DNA of 64,000 nt from contig NC_080068.1 in assembly GCF_949987535.1 (NCBI RefSeq), positions 84,035,254-84,099,253 of the forward strand. Reading direction: 5' to 3'. Position numbers and translations under genes: made by a program. Source of the stretch: Balaenoptera acutorostrata. Taxonomy: Eukaryota; Chordata; Mammalia; Artiodactyla; Balaenopteridae. The notes under the pieces are model-generated. The model did no database searches, was not told the origin of the DNA, and saw only the letters and a list, made by a program, of their open reading frames with translations. This document shows, in pieces, positions 12,541-24,302 of this stretch (the first letter of the stretch is position 1; each line of letters opens with the position of its first letter).

Positions 12541-13020
12541 TGACAGATAGTTTTCTCTTAATTTGTATAAATGGGAGGCATTCATGGAAGACTGCAAAGA
12601 GGGAGGGTGGAAGAAAGGATTCTTTACAGGTGTCCAGAGTCTTCCTAAATCAGTTCTGGTCCAGTCTCCGTGTCTTCCATCGCTCCTAGCACCAGCCATC
12701 TGCACTGTATGGGAGGTATCAGCACGGGCTGCATTGTGCCCCGCCCCCCCCCCCCCCCCCCCACACACACTAGAAGTCCAAGTACTTACTCTGAATCAGG
12801 AGCCTCGGGGACCCTTTTCCTGACTTCAGAGATTACATGACAACTGTCTAGCCACTCCCCCACCCCATGCTCCTAGCTTTTGTGACAACATCTCTTTACG
12901 TAGGTTCCCAAGTCCAAGGAGTGGTAGCTTTTCAAAAGCTATGTGACCAATTTCCTATATTTAACTTTCTCTGGTGCAATACCAACCATAATTTCTTTCC
13001 TGTAATAACCCTAACCGATG
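12541..13020. other. Unassigned, contains a poly-C tract
   Basis: No gene. Short frames on both strands at 12502-12823 arise from the SINE and the C tract. The 3' part (to about 13020) may be the end of an old LTR, because it is followed by a primer-binding-site-like motif. Confidence 0.3.
12744..12770. repeat. Poly-C run followed by (CA)n
   Basis: Nineteen C in a row, then four to five CA units. The complementary strand is a long G run able to form G-quadruplexes, and the C strand could form an i-motif. Likely length-unstable and hard to sequence, so the exact count is uncertain. Confidence 0.8.
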
Positions 13021-13027
13021 CTATAAG

Positions 13028-13042
13028 TGGTGCCAGGAGTGG
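13028..13042 (+). other. Primer-binding-site-like motif of an ERV-L/MaLR relic, tentative
   Basis: The motif 'tggtgccaggagtgg' resembles the leucine-tRNA primer-binding site that follows the 5' LTR of ERV-L and MaLR elements. The preceding bases could be an LTR end. No internal coding sequence is recognised downstream. Confidence 0.3.
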
Positions 13043-14769
13043 TCACATGGACTGTATCCTTAAATATAAAATCCTGGAATTAGTTTTGATGATGAAAACA
13101 ATTATTGGAAACTGACAATCTGTAGCATGTAGTGGTATCAAAATTACTTAAATTAAGATTTGTCATTCCTAAAATTGTCTGTTTTAGGCCAGGCTTCAGG
13201 ATCTGTATTAATTGACCATTATCAGATTAACGTTGAGAGTAAGAACTAAGGGTGGGAGGCTGGCTTCTGATTTTCCTAAAGAAAGGAAAGAAAATGACAT
13301 GCTCTGGGCCACAACTCTTTGACCAATCACAGTCAGATGATCAGAGAAGTACTACTGTGGTCCTAAAATAATCACTCATATCTTATAACAGCTGAACAGG
13401 TTGCAATGAAAATTATATCCTAAATTTAATTATGCTGGATATAAATTGATCATGTGAATTAAATTTCCACTTTCCTTATCACTTATGTGTAAATAAGGGA
13501 GTAGAATGAGGAGTGGGATTCTGTTAATGGAATACGGTAATTTGTGTGTACTTGATAGAAGTTTAAATCTTTGGTTATGCAACACTCTGAGATTTCTTAC
13601 CAGTGTAAGCAGCACCTTCACCTGCGGGTGAGAAGATGGACTTTTTCTTGTTTGATAACTTTACTTAATTAAGTAGTCTTGCAAGGGATGCCATTTCTCC
13701 TCAAGACCTAAACCCACCAAATCTTATTGCTCAAGAGTTCATTGCAATCATATTTTAGCATCCTTTAGAGAGATAAGAGCAAAATCTGACCCAGAATAAT
13801 AGTTTTTACTTGGAAATATTGGTAAGATTAAGATTTGCTAATTTATAACAGCATACAACCTGTAAAATATGTATGGGAATAAATCCAAGGAAGTTAAATC
13901 TAGGAAGCCAAACATATCAATAGAGAGCCAGATAATACGTGGATATGGAGACAGGTTTTAACTGAATGTGTCAGCTCAGGCAACTGTGAGTGGCTCTACT
14001 ATTTATTTGGTTGGTTGACCGAAACCTAGCCTTGACAATGTCAAGTATTCAATGAGGTTGAGATGTGTTGCAAGGTGGGTTTTCTGGAAACAGAAACTGA
14101 GATGGAGTTTGAGGTGCAATACATTTCTTAAGAATCAATCCCTGTGAAAAGAAGGAGAAAATGGATTGCACAGAGGGAAGAGCTAAAATACAGCACTGTC
14201 CTGTCACATCCTCAGTCAAGTCAGTGGTGGGTATCTTGGAAGGATTCCATTCCGAATTTTCCTGCATTGGACCAAAATATTTGGACTCTACAAACCCTCC
14301 CCAGAATGTACAGAATGTGGGTTGCCTCAGGAAGGATATGACCTTGAGTGAAGCTGGTCTCTGCAACCAAAGTAAACCTTGAAGGAGCTGACAGCAAGAG
14401 GCTGTCTACTGACCTCTTTTTAAATGGACAGCAATTCCTTCTTTGAAGGGGAATCAATGGCACAGGGGGGGAATCAGGGTGTCATTGGCTGTCTACCCAA
14501 AATGTTAGAATGTCCCTGGCTTGATCTACAGGAAGTCAATGTCCTAGGGAAATAGGAAGGTTGAAATGGCTTCTTTATGTATGATATGAACATCACCCCA
14601 TATTCTCTGAGAGCTTAAAGAGCTCTGGTCCCATCAACTCTTTAAACTATGGTACATTTAGAGCTTCCCTGTAGTATTCTATTCAGAAAATGTTTCCTTT
14701 TGTCATTATCACCTTTTAAAAATGCCACCTTGATATGAAGACCCTTCCTTATTATCTTCTTGAATATAA
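13043..14769. other. Unassigned stretch
   Basis: No gene. At about 14060-14400 overlapping short frames on both strands sit in a higher-GC block that looks like an old LTR or similar repeat, family not recognised. Confidence 0.35.
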
Positions 14770-15110
14770 CCAGACGTACTCATCTGCACCTAAACATACC
14801 AGTCTTTTATACTGCTGTGCTTTTGTTCATGATGTTGCTTTACTAAGATGCTATTCCCTCCCTCTTGTTTAGAAAACTGAATTTGTACTCACTCTCTAAG
14901 TTGTGCTTCAAATATTATCTTTTTTTAAAACTTCTTGCACTCCTGCAGCCAGGACTGGTTGGTATATCGCATCTCCTGTAAATACCAAGACATGATATTA
15001 CTATATTTCCTTTATACATTACTCTTCTACCACCTGAGTTTAATACCCTTGAGAACCCAGGCTGAATCTTAATTATCTTTTTATATCCAGTTCCTGCACT
15101 ACACTATATC
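14770..15110 (+). mobile_element. L2 LINE 3' end relic
   Basis: Diverged match to the L2 3' region: 'atgctattccctccctcttg', 'ctaagttgtgcttcaaatat', then a 'cttgagaacccaggctgaat' block in the position of the L2 'cttgagggcagggactgtgt' block. No open frame. Confidence 0.6.
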
Positions 15111-15542
15111 CCTTCGTTAAGGGTTGCCAGGGAAAAAGTAGTTTTTCTGACAAATGGTGAAGTAATAGTGCAATTAACTGAGATTAAGAAGCTGTGAAGA
15201 TGAGAAGGCTTGTGAATAACATAGGAAAATGAAAAGATGCTGAATTTAAGACAATCTGAGTTTGAAGTATCTGAGAGAAAGCCTAACATAGATATAGATA
15301 AATATGTGTCTATGAGAAAATGAATGAACGAATAAATGAATGAATGGATGTGAAATACTTCAATGGAAAATTTCCTTAGCCAGTCAAGGCTAGAGATCAA
15401 ATAAAGAGATGGCTTAGCAAGGTAAACACATTTTTTTGTGTGTGTGACTGCCTTATCACTGCCCTACAGAGAATAGGATACTGCAGCTTCTCTAAAAGTC
15501 TCAGAATCACCCTGTGAGCAAAGAGCCTCATAATTATTTTTT
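15111..15542. other. Unassigned stretch
   Basis: No gene. The last 50 bases (15490-15542) are imperfectly repeated at 16319-16371 on the other side of an L1 piece. Confidence 0.4.
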
Positions 15543-16318
15543 AGACAGGCTCATTAAGGTATATTTGATATGCAATGAACTGCAAATACACAACACATAT
15601 TAAAAGTGTACAATTTGACAGATGCATACACAATTGCAATAATCACTACAATCAGAGAGAATATATCCATCACTTCCAGAAGTTTCCTCACACCTCTGGT
15701 AATCCTTCCCTCATACTTCACCCTACCCCATAGCTCCAACAAATCACTGATTCATTTTTTGTCACTATATATTAGTATTTATTTTCTTGACATTTATATC
15801 AAATTAATTAATATAGTATATACTATTTTTATCTGGCTTATTTCACACAGAATAATTATTTTGAGGTTCATCCATCTTACTGCATGTATCAATAGTTCTT
15901 TCCTTTTATTGATTAGTAGTATTACATTTTATAGATATTCCCCAATTGTTTATCCATTGATAAACACCTGGTTATCATTTGGATAATTTGCATACCATGG
16001 TTATCATTTAGATAACCATAACTTTCATAGCCATTGGATAACCAATGGATAAACTGGTTATCAGTTATCTTGACATGCACATTTGGGCTGTTTCCAATTT
16101 TTGGCTATTACCAATAAAGCTGCAATGAACATTTGCATACAAGTCTTTACATGGACATATATTTCCTTTTTCTTTTCGGTAAAAACCTAGGAGTGGAATG
16201 GTTTGGCCCTATGACAGGTCTTTGTTTAATTTTTTAAGAAACTGATAAATATTTCCCAAGAGGTTATACCATTTTACATTCATACCAGCAGTTTATGAGA
16301 GTCCCAGGGTGTTATTTT
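15543..16318 (-). mobile_element. Old L1 3' region, antisense, with an internal insert
   Basis: Continuous antisense match to an L1 3' region: 'gtacaatttgacagatgcat', 'ccatcacttccagaagtttc', 'tgtttccaatttttggctat', 'cctaggagtggaatgg', 'accattttacattcatacca'. Between about 15969 and 16072 the match is interrupted by roughly 100 bases of palindromic sequence that is not part of L1. The plus-strand frame 15606-15986 is an antisense shadow, not a gene. Confidence 0.8.
15997..16048. repeat. Two perfect hairpins in the L1 insert
   Basis: ATGGTTATC-ATTTA-GATAACCAT (15997-16019) is a 9-bp stem with a 5-base loop. CCATTGG-ATAA-CCAATGG (16031-16048) is a 7-bp stem with a 4-base loop. Further GGTTATC and GGATAA copies lie on both sides. 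Confidence 0.85.
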
Positions 16319-17089
16319 TCTAAAACTCTTATAATCACCACATGAAGAAAGAGCCACCTAGATATTGTTTATCAAGTATTACAGATTTTTTTTGTCCCAT
16401 GTGATCTTTTTCACATTCTTATCCAAAGCCATCCATGCTTTACTTCCCTTTAAACTCTTGAGCATCTTATAATTCCTGGTTTACTTTTCTTAGTATTTCC
16501 TTCTTTCTATTTAGGAGCTATTTATCCTGTTTCCTAAGCTGGTGTGTAGAATGGTTCTTCTTAAGTCTTCTCCCTTTCCGAGGCATAAAAAGCAGCATGT
16601 ATGAGCTTCACAGAGAGCTGGCAATTAATTCTGTCAGTCAATCAGGGAATAGCTTCTGAACAAAATCTTCAATTTCCAAACCTTTTATTAACAAATGGAA
16701 TTTTTTCTTTTGTGATTCCTTAGAGTAGCTACTTTGGATATCTGCCTGTTTCTATTCAGGCTTCTTATGCAACTTTCTTCATATGATCTCATAATTTTTC
16801 TCCATTATTTAGATCTACAAAATGTCCTTAGTGACAATCACAAATCATCACCAATAAATTTTAATTAATAATAACTGATAATAGTTACCAACTGAGAAGT
16901 AGTCAGAACTTCACTTATTTCCCTCCTCCCAATTCTTTTTTGCCAAAGTCCTGAATATTATTTTACCCTTTTTGCCAATAATCAACATTACCATGAACAC
17001 TCATTTTTTCTCTCAACTTAGCTCAATGAAGTCATTAATGAGAAAACATCCCACCATACCGTTCCCTCCCCCAGTAAGCTAGCTGTGAT
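16319..17089. other. Unassigned stretch
   Basis: Starts with the second copy of a roughly 53-bp imperfect direct repeat (first copy 15490-15542). Nothing else recognised. Confidence 0.4.
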
Positions 17090-17250
17090 TGTATCTCCCC
17101 TTTGACTCCTTGTGTGGACAGTACACTTTTCTACTATAGCACCTATCATATTATTGGACTTACATCTTTATAAGTCTGTTTTCCATTATTATGGTGAGCT
17201 TCAAACTGGCAGATCAAGTCTCACTAGACTTTTTTATTTTCATACTAGAT
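17090..17250 (+). mobile_element. Possible L2 fragment
   Basis: 'ctactatagcacctatcata' and 'ttataagtctgttttccatt' resemble L2 3' blocks. Weak and short. Confidence 0.35.
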
Positions 17251-19214
17251 ATTCAGTTCACATACAATCTTTTCAGGTGTCAGATGTGTGATTTCCACTT
17301 TCCTGATTTCAGAACTTGTAAGACCAAGGCATCAAATAGGCAATATTTAAAAATTTACAGGTTGATGGATCAATAAGGAGATTTTTCAGAACCATTAAGC
17401 AATATATTCATTGATTCTGAACTAACATGCGCTCACGCTGGAATGACTTCTTTAAATGATTTCTTGAAAGAGAACTTGCACATGACCATCTTTTCTCTGT
17501 TCATTAGCCAAAAATGCTATGATCTCCAGTAGTTTATGACCATATGACAGTCACAGTTTTGTGTTATTTATGTACTTCATGGCTGCATTCAACCTTGGGG
17601 ACAAATAATAGTTCAAAAATCAATATTATATTTCACTTTGTAATTATTGAGACATTTCACATACCTTATCCTGTTTGATCCACACCGGCCTTGTGAGGCA
17701 GATAAGGTAAGTTGGAAGAACTACCTACAGTTACAACCATTCAAGCTATGACTTACTCAAAATTTGCCATAGAGAGACACATATCCATTCATCATAAAAA
17801 TCAACAGAGAGGCTATAAAAGTAAGGACATATCTGTAACAGTAAAAATACTAAATAATGGCATGGTAGTTAGGTCCTTTTTCCTGCCCTTACGGTATCAA
17901 CAACTACTTGTGAAAGTCAAAGCCATCTCAGCAGGACAGACCTGATCTTTTAAATAGTCAGAGTGGGTGTAATACCTGAGTATTCAGAACGGAAGAGATG
18001 GATTTAAAGGGCAGTGCTGATTCTGTTCTTAATCATGGAATATCTCCTTTAAAAAGAGGCAGTACATTGGCTAGGAACATAGGAAAGGTATTCTTCTCTA
18101 ATATATCTTCCTCCTCCTCCAACCTACTTGTGATAGATGTATTTGCTCCAAAAGTTCTTCTTTTATGTTGCTTGTATTCCCTAGAGGCTTAATTCTCACT
18201 GTCCTCTTCTACTAGGAGTGACTTAATCCGATAATGGAAGTCCACTTAGCTTAACTAACCTTAGGGAAAATAAACAGAGTGGAGCGGAGTTTATAATAAG
18301 TGTAATGAGTGCCCAAGGTCCAAGGAAAGAGAGAGCTGCCTGGATGTGGGAGCACAAAATTCACTGTTTATTTACTTTGTTAAGAGATTGAACAAAGACT
18401 AACCCTAATCTATCCAGCTCTGTATGTGCCCAACTCTATAACTGTAGGCTAACCTAGGCTCTAAACCAAGTCTAATCCTAAGGACTCCATCATTTGGACT
18501 CCTTACCTTTTGACTTCTGGTCAGGTTCAATCACTGAAAGACAACAGTAGGAGGCTCAAGGGCAGCAGAAAACTTCCCCTGATTCCTCCCTCTCTGCTTC
18601 TGTGACTATAGAAAAAGCTGCATTCCACCAGAAATACAGTTTCCACCCAGAAGACCCTTTTTCATGACTCCAGATCTCTCTGGGCCCTAGTAACACCATG
18701 TCTTCCCTTTGCATCATCCGTGAGGGTGGCAATTGTTCTGCTGTTGGTAGTCCTTGAGTACCCCAACAACCTTTACTGGTTCTTTTTTTGGTTTCCTTAA
18801 TCCTGTTCACACATCAGTAAAGGAATCTTGGTTCTTCCATCTGCCTACAACACCTCAGACTGTCCTATCATTTGTTGCCAATTGGACTTCTGCTAAATGT
18901 CTTTTCTCAGGAAGGGGGGTAGTGTATGTAGAGTTGATGGAGCATGACGATGTGTTTGAGAAGAATGTGAAGCAACTATCCCAGGTTCCCTATTTTCTAG
19001 AAAGCTGTGGGGCTTTCTGACCACAATTTTCCTTATTCACTACTCCTTCAGCCATCTCCACCCACTTCCTTTCTCATTTTCATTTTCTCCTCCCTTAATC
19101 TTGTATTCTTTATTATCATTTGTCAGAGATTGTTTATTTCTTCATAACTTCATTGCCATCGCGCTGTCTGATGAATATACTATTCTCTGTTTAAGGACAG
19201 CCTGATGTGGTGGA
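17251..19214. other. Unassigned, with a MIR fragment
   Basis: A short MIR-like block lies at about 17640-17710 ('cttgtgaggcagataaggta'). The region 18660-18830 resembles the 3' end of an old LTR ('ggtttccttaatcctgttca'), family not recognised. The frames at 17712-17945 and 18754-19020 have no family resemblance and I treat them as chance. Confidence 0.35.
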
Positions 19215-19440
19215 AGTAGCATTTAGAAGACACACCTTCAAAAGATGACTTGGCTGTTTATTGGCTTTGTGACTCAATAAACTGATTAATTTTGTGAAGC
19301 TGCTCTCTTTCCTTTATCATGATAGTACTGAAAACGATACTGCTTGCCTCACAGAGTTGCTTTGAAGACCAAGTGAGATAGTAAAAGTGAAAGTTCTTTG
19401 AAACTTCAAGGCAATATCTGAGCATAATGTGTTATTATTT
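19215..19440 (+). mobile_element. MIR SINE
   Basis: Recognisable order: 'ggctttgtgactcaataaac', 'gtgaagctgctctctttcct', 'tgcctcacagagttgctttg', 'aatatctgagcataatgtg'. Strongly diverged, as expected for this ancient family. Confidence 0.6.
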
Positions 19441-21344
19441 TATTTGATCATTTGGGGGTCTAAAATGAACCACTTTTTCATCATTGGTATTATACTTGAT
19501 GTATTATACTTACAAATATTGGAAAATGATGCTTGGATAGTTGTAATAACATTTTGTGCATAATAATTCGAAATTTAAATAGAGAAACATTTTCCACTAG
19601 AAAGAAGGAACAAAGAGAGGTTGCTGAAATTATGAACAATCCCTTACATACTCTGATCCCATCAGGATATAGTGAATGGGAAATAATTTTAACAGAAAAA
19701 AATAAAATCTAATATGAATAGTAACACTTAACCTCAGATCTCCACCTAAATTATATTATATTACATTTCATATTTAGTGAGCTCTGACCAATGTCTATAA
19801 TTTTTTATATCTTTATTGCTCTAATATTTTGGCCAATCAGTGTTGGAGCAGAGTAGTTCTCAGTAACTTATATAAAGAGAAAAAATGCTAAAGATGTTTG
19901 CCAAGATTTTCTAAGGTTTAATTGTAATAAAACATGTACTTTACCTTCATTTCTTTAGAAGAGGTCAGTTGAGTCCACAATGCATTTTTTTTTTAACTTC
20001 AATTTCAGTATGTGGATTTTAAGACAATAAGAAAAGGATATACTCATTGCTTTTTGCCAAATGCACAAGTCTGCCATGTGAAAATGCATTCCCTTTGTAT
20101 GTCTTTGAATAAAATATGACAAGGACTCTCTCTATATGTCATGACAGACCTACACAAAACACTGTTGATGGAAAGAAATGTCCTCTGAACTTTCATTCAG
20201 TATACTTCCATTGATAATCAAATTGCACATCAAAGTGACATTGTAATCCCCATTTACTAAGCCATCTTTATTTTAAACAGGAAATGGTTCTGTCCTCTTT
20301 CTTTTCTAAGAAGATACTAAATAGTTTCCCCCATCACATCTCAGCCACTCTAGTTCCCTGTTTCAACATTTAGTGATACATAATTAAGTTGAAAACCTCT
20401 TTCCTGCAATGCCTTTAAGAAAGAAGAAAGGCAACCTTCAATAAGGATCCTTTAAAATGCTCCACCTCAATGTGACACAAAAAGATCAATCTGAAAGTTG
20501 TTTTTTTTAAATGAGAACAATTTCAAAATTCCACTAATGTCTTCTGTAATCATTAGTAGTATGGCCACAACAACATAGTCTCTAGGTAGTTAAAAACATT
20601 GAGCCAAATTTCAGGCAGGCATTAGCAAAGCATAAAGATGCCACTTCATTGTACTTTTAGCGGTATCCTTTTCATATCAACAGCACAGTTTCCGGCCTCC
20701 TAATGGAGCAAGTATTCTACTTAGTATTCATCATCTGAAAGAAATAGTGATAATTAACTGTATCCACTGAGATAGCTGCTAATGATATATGCCAAGACCA
20801 GGCTGCTGATGTGGAAATACGTGGAACCAAAAACAGATATTTCTAAAACCCAATTGTGAGCTTTTTTCTTCCTTTGAAAAATGTTGATAAAACGTACAAT
20901 ATAATAGGAATTACTAATTACTTGATGGAGAATTGTATCTCAGTGATGATTCATTGTTTAAGAAGTAGCATTTTGTTCCTTAAAATTTTAACTCTATTTT
21001 TGAGAACTGCCAAGTTATCTCTGAGCTTTTAATCTGTAATGATGTAGCTAGAAAAGTTCAGAAACATATAATCATGATAGCATAATATTATTGTTCTAAA
21101 TTCACTTAAACTATCATTTTGAACAAAGCTATTGAGGTATACAAGGTTATGTTCACTTTGTTAATGAATTAAAAAATAAAATTCAAGGGATATTTGAATT
21201 TTCCATGAGAAAGACTTGAGATAATGCTGCTATCAGTGACTGGAAATAGTAATTCTTAAAGAAAAATAAAAAACACAGTGTGAAATGGAACCTTCAGGCA
21301 TCCAGAAATGTCCTCCTTCGTTTACAATCATCAAAAACTTATAA
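19441..21344. other. No repeat or gene recognised
   Basis: AT-rich and apparently single-copy. No open frame of note. A candidate region for conserved non-coding sequence, but nothing in the sequence itself proves this. Confidence 0.4.
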
Positions 21345-22135
21345 ATGGTTCTTTTTTCATTAAACTTTACTTTTAGGGCTGTTTTAGATTCATGCCAGTA
21401 TTGACCAGAAGAAGGTACAGAGATTTCCCGTATACCTCTTGCCACCACACACGCATATTCTCCCCCCTCATCAACATCCTCCACCAGAGTGGTCCATTTG
21501 TTAGAATTCATGAACCTACACTGACGCATCATTATTAATCAAAGTCCATAGTTTATATTAGGGCTCACTTTTGGTATTGCATAGTCTACGGGTTTGGATA
21601 GATTTATAATGACAAATATCCATCAGTATAGTATCATACAGCGTATTTTCACTGCCTGAAAAATCCTGTCTTCTGTCTATTCATTCTTCTCTCCCCACTA
21701 ACCCTTGGCAGCCACTGATCTTTTTATTGTCTCCATAGTTTTGTCTTTTCCAGAGGAACATTAAATGAGAATCATATACCATGAAGACTTTTCAGATTGT
21801 TTTCTTTCACTTAGTCATATGCATTTATGTTTCCTCCATGTCTTTTCATGGCTCAATCACTCCTTTCTTTTTTAGCACTGAGTAATATTTCATTGTCTGG
21901 ATGTACCACAGCTTCTCTATCCATTTACCTACTGAAAGACATCTTGGTTGCTTCCATTTTTTGACATTTATTAATAAAGCTGCTATAAACATCTGTGTGC
22001 AGGTTTTTGTGTGGACATAAGTTAAATATCAACAAGTGTATTTGCTGAATTTTATGGTAAGAGTATGTTTAATGTTATAAAATGCCTCCAAACTGCTTTC
22101 CAAAGTGGCTGTACCATTTTGCATTCCCATCAGCA
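21345..22135 (-). mobile_element. L1 3' region, antisense
   Basis: Long antisense match: 'acagagatttcccgtatacc', 'atcaacatcctccaccagag', 'gcagccactgatctttttat', 'ggatgtaccacagcttctct', 'ttggttgcttccattttttg', 'caaagtggctgtaccatttt'. Only short frames remain. Confidence 0.85.
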
Positions 22136-22351
22136 AACCACTAGTTTGTTCTCTATATCTGTGAGTCTGTTTCTTTCATGTTATATTCACTAGTTTGTTT
22201 TATTTTTTTAGATGCTACATATAAGTGATATCATACAGAATTTGTCTTTCTCTATCTGACTTATTTCACTTAGCAAAATACCCTCCAAGCCCATCCTTGT
22301 TGTTGTAAATGGCAAAGTTTCTTTCTTTTTTATGTCTGAGTAGTATTCCTT

Positions 22352-22403
<52 letters not shown>

Positions 22404-22655
22404 TATATATATATACACACACACACATATATTATATACATATATATCACATCTTCTTTATGCATTCATCTGTTGATAAACACTTAAGTTCCTTCCATAT
22501 TTTGGCAATTGTAAATAATGCTTCTATGAACATTGGGGTGCATGTATATTTTTTGAATTAGTGTTTTGGGGTTTTTTTGGATATATACCCAGGAGTGAAA
22601 TTGCTGGGTCATATGGTAGTTCTATTTTTAGTTTTTGAGAAACCTCCATATATAG
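22136..22655 (-). mobile_element. Second L1 fragment, antisense, abutting the first
   Basis: Antisense L1 of a different subfamily: 'ctatatctgtgagtctgttt', 'ctgacttatttcacttagca', then after a microsatellite 'tgcattcatctgttgataaa', 'tatacccaggagtgaaattg' and 'gagaaacctcc'. The first L1 stops exactly where this begins and does not visibly resume after 22655, so this is an end-to-end or deletion junction rather than a clean nested insertion. Confidence 0.8.
22351..22450. repeat. (TG)n(TA)n(CA)n compound microsatellite
   Basis: Within the second L1: TG repeats, then about 18 TA units, a CACA break, more TA, then CA and TA again. The frames 22208-22465 and 22355-22561 are translations of this repeat. 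The array is nearly self-complementary and can form cruciforms. Confidence 0.9.
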
Positions 22656-23864
22656 GTGAGTGATTTCTAAATGCTGAGAGAAACAGTACTACAACCTCAA
22701 CATGTCATGCATAGGTAGTGCAGTACTGCATTTAGAATCTGGGGTACTTGGTACCTATTGGATTAATTTTTGCACCCATGACCTCTGCTGAAACTCTGAG
22801 ATAATATGAGAGGATCATGTTAAATATCCTGATACTTAAGGATTCTAGGGTGTTGTTTTCCTTGCCTCTTCCCTCTCTAACTCACAATCAGAATTTAAAA
22901 ACTAAGATTTTTTAGTTTGAATCTCTCATAAAAGCTGCAAATTTTTATGTACTTGTAGCATAACTTTAACTAAAAACCTATTATAAAAATACAGAGCCTC
23001 TATTCTGTTATATTCACCTCTGTCATATGGGTGGTCACAAAGTTGAGTAGTCATGTGTGTAGGTGAGGGTGTTATTTTTTGTTTAGGATGATTAAAATAG
23101 ATCACTACTTTGTGTAATAGTCTAGTTACAAAGATTTTGTAAGCTTTGTGAGATTATAAACTGCACAGCATTTTATTGTCCTCTTCAAACATATATAAAA
23201 TCAAATTATATATGATCTTGGGTATTCCTTTTGATTATATGTTAAGGGTAGTGAATGCCTTGAATGCCAAGTATCTCATCCACTATCTAGAATGCAGAAG
23301 TGAACTGTAATAGATTACTCAATGTCAAGAACCTAGAGAGAGAGTGGAATTCTTCTCCTCTTGCCAGAATTAGAAGGATCTGTGAGGCTCCTAATGGAAT
23401 CAGGGACTTATTACATTAGTTAAAGTTCTTAGCTGATGAGAAATGAACAAACCTAAGGAGGCTCTATTCTGGAGCTGGCAGGGTGTATGCAGAGGCAGTG
23501 CCAACTGGAATACCACATAAAATATCTTTTATGTTTAACAAATGGATTGAAATTTAGATTTTCATAATAAACCATGTAGTCAAGATTCTGTGGGGTTTTA
23601 CTAGACTCCCCTGTGTGAGTATACATCACATGCTATTGACTACACACCAAGCTCAAAAACAGCAGAGTTCTGTCTGATGTGTCACTTTCCTGTCCCTCAC
23701 TAAATATATATCCTCTCTCTGCAACAAAACTTGTGATAACAAAAAACCAAATATAATCTAAATATAATCAAAACAATAATTTAATAATTATATTAATATT
23801 TAATGTAATTAAATAAATATATATTAAATAAATGTGTTGATAGTAATAAAATTATACATATATA
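22656..23864. other. Unassigned, AT-rich
   Basis: No gene or clear repeat. The last 100 bases are rich in TAAATA and TATA. Confidence 0.4.
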
Positions 23865-23926
23865 TTGTCTTGACCAAAAAGATTTTTCAGGTTTTCCTGT
23901 AAGAAAAAAATTTTCGGCCAACCTTA
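23865..23926. mobile_element. Mariner-derived hairpin element (MITE)
   Basis: About 62 bp: a left end 'ttgtcttgaccaaaaaga' and a right end 'tttcggccaacctta', diverged forms of the mariner terminal repeat, with only 'ggttttcctgtaag' between. TA flanks the left end and TATA follows the right end. Lacks any transposase, so it would need a full-length relative for mobility. Confidence 0.65.
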
Positions 23927-24139
23927 TATTATATATATTATGCATATATATATTTCATATGTGTATAAATATATATATGAAGATGGTTACATGCTTTGTA
24001 CTTTGGTTATTGTGACAATCATACCAGTAATAATACTTATAATTAAAGCTTAACAAATCCTTTTTTCTGGTCTGGACTGTTTTGAGAAGATTATATAGAG
24101 AAGTTAATTTAACATCCACAGAAAATCAGGGAGTGAGAC
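23927..24139. other. TA-rich stretch
   Basis: Alternating TATATA blocks near 23927-23985, then unassigned sequence. Confidence 0.5.
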
Positions 24140-24302
24140 ATATAATTAGTATTTTCATATTACCAAGGAGGGAACTGAGGTGCATAGAGGATACATTTCT
24201 TGCCCAAGGTGAAACAGTTTGTAAGTGATAGGGCCAGGATTTGAATTTTACAAACTTGACTTCAGAGTTGATGCTCTTACACACCATACTGTACTGCCTC
24301 TC
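24140..24302 (+). mobile_element. MIR SINE
   Basis: Clear MIR order: 'ggagggaactgaggtgcata', 'cttgcccaaggtgaaacagt', 'agtgatagggccaggatttg', 'tgctcttacacaccatactg', ending 'tgcctct'. Confidence 0.85.

Noticed and set aside
22208..22561. Frames rich in Tyr and Ile on both strands
   Set aside because: Translation of the TA/CA microsatellite.
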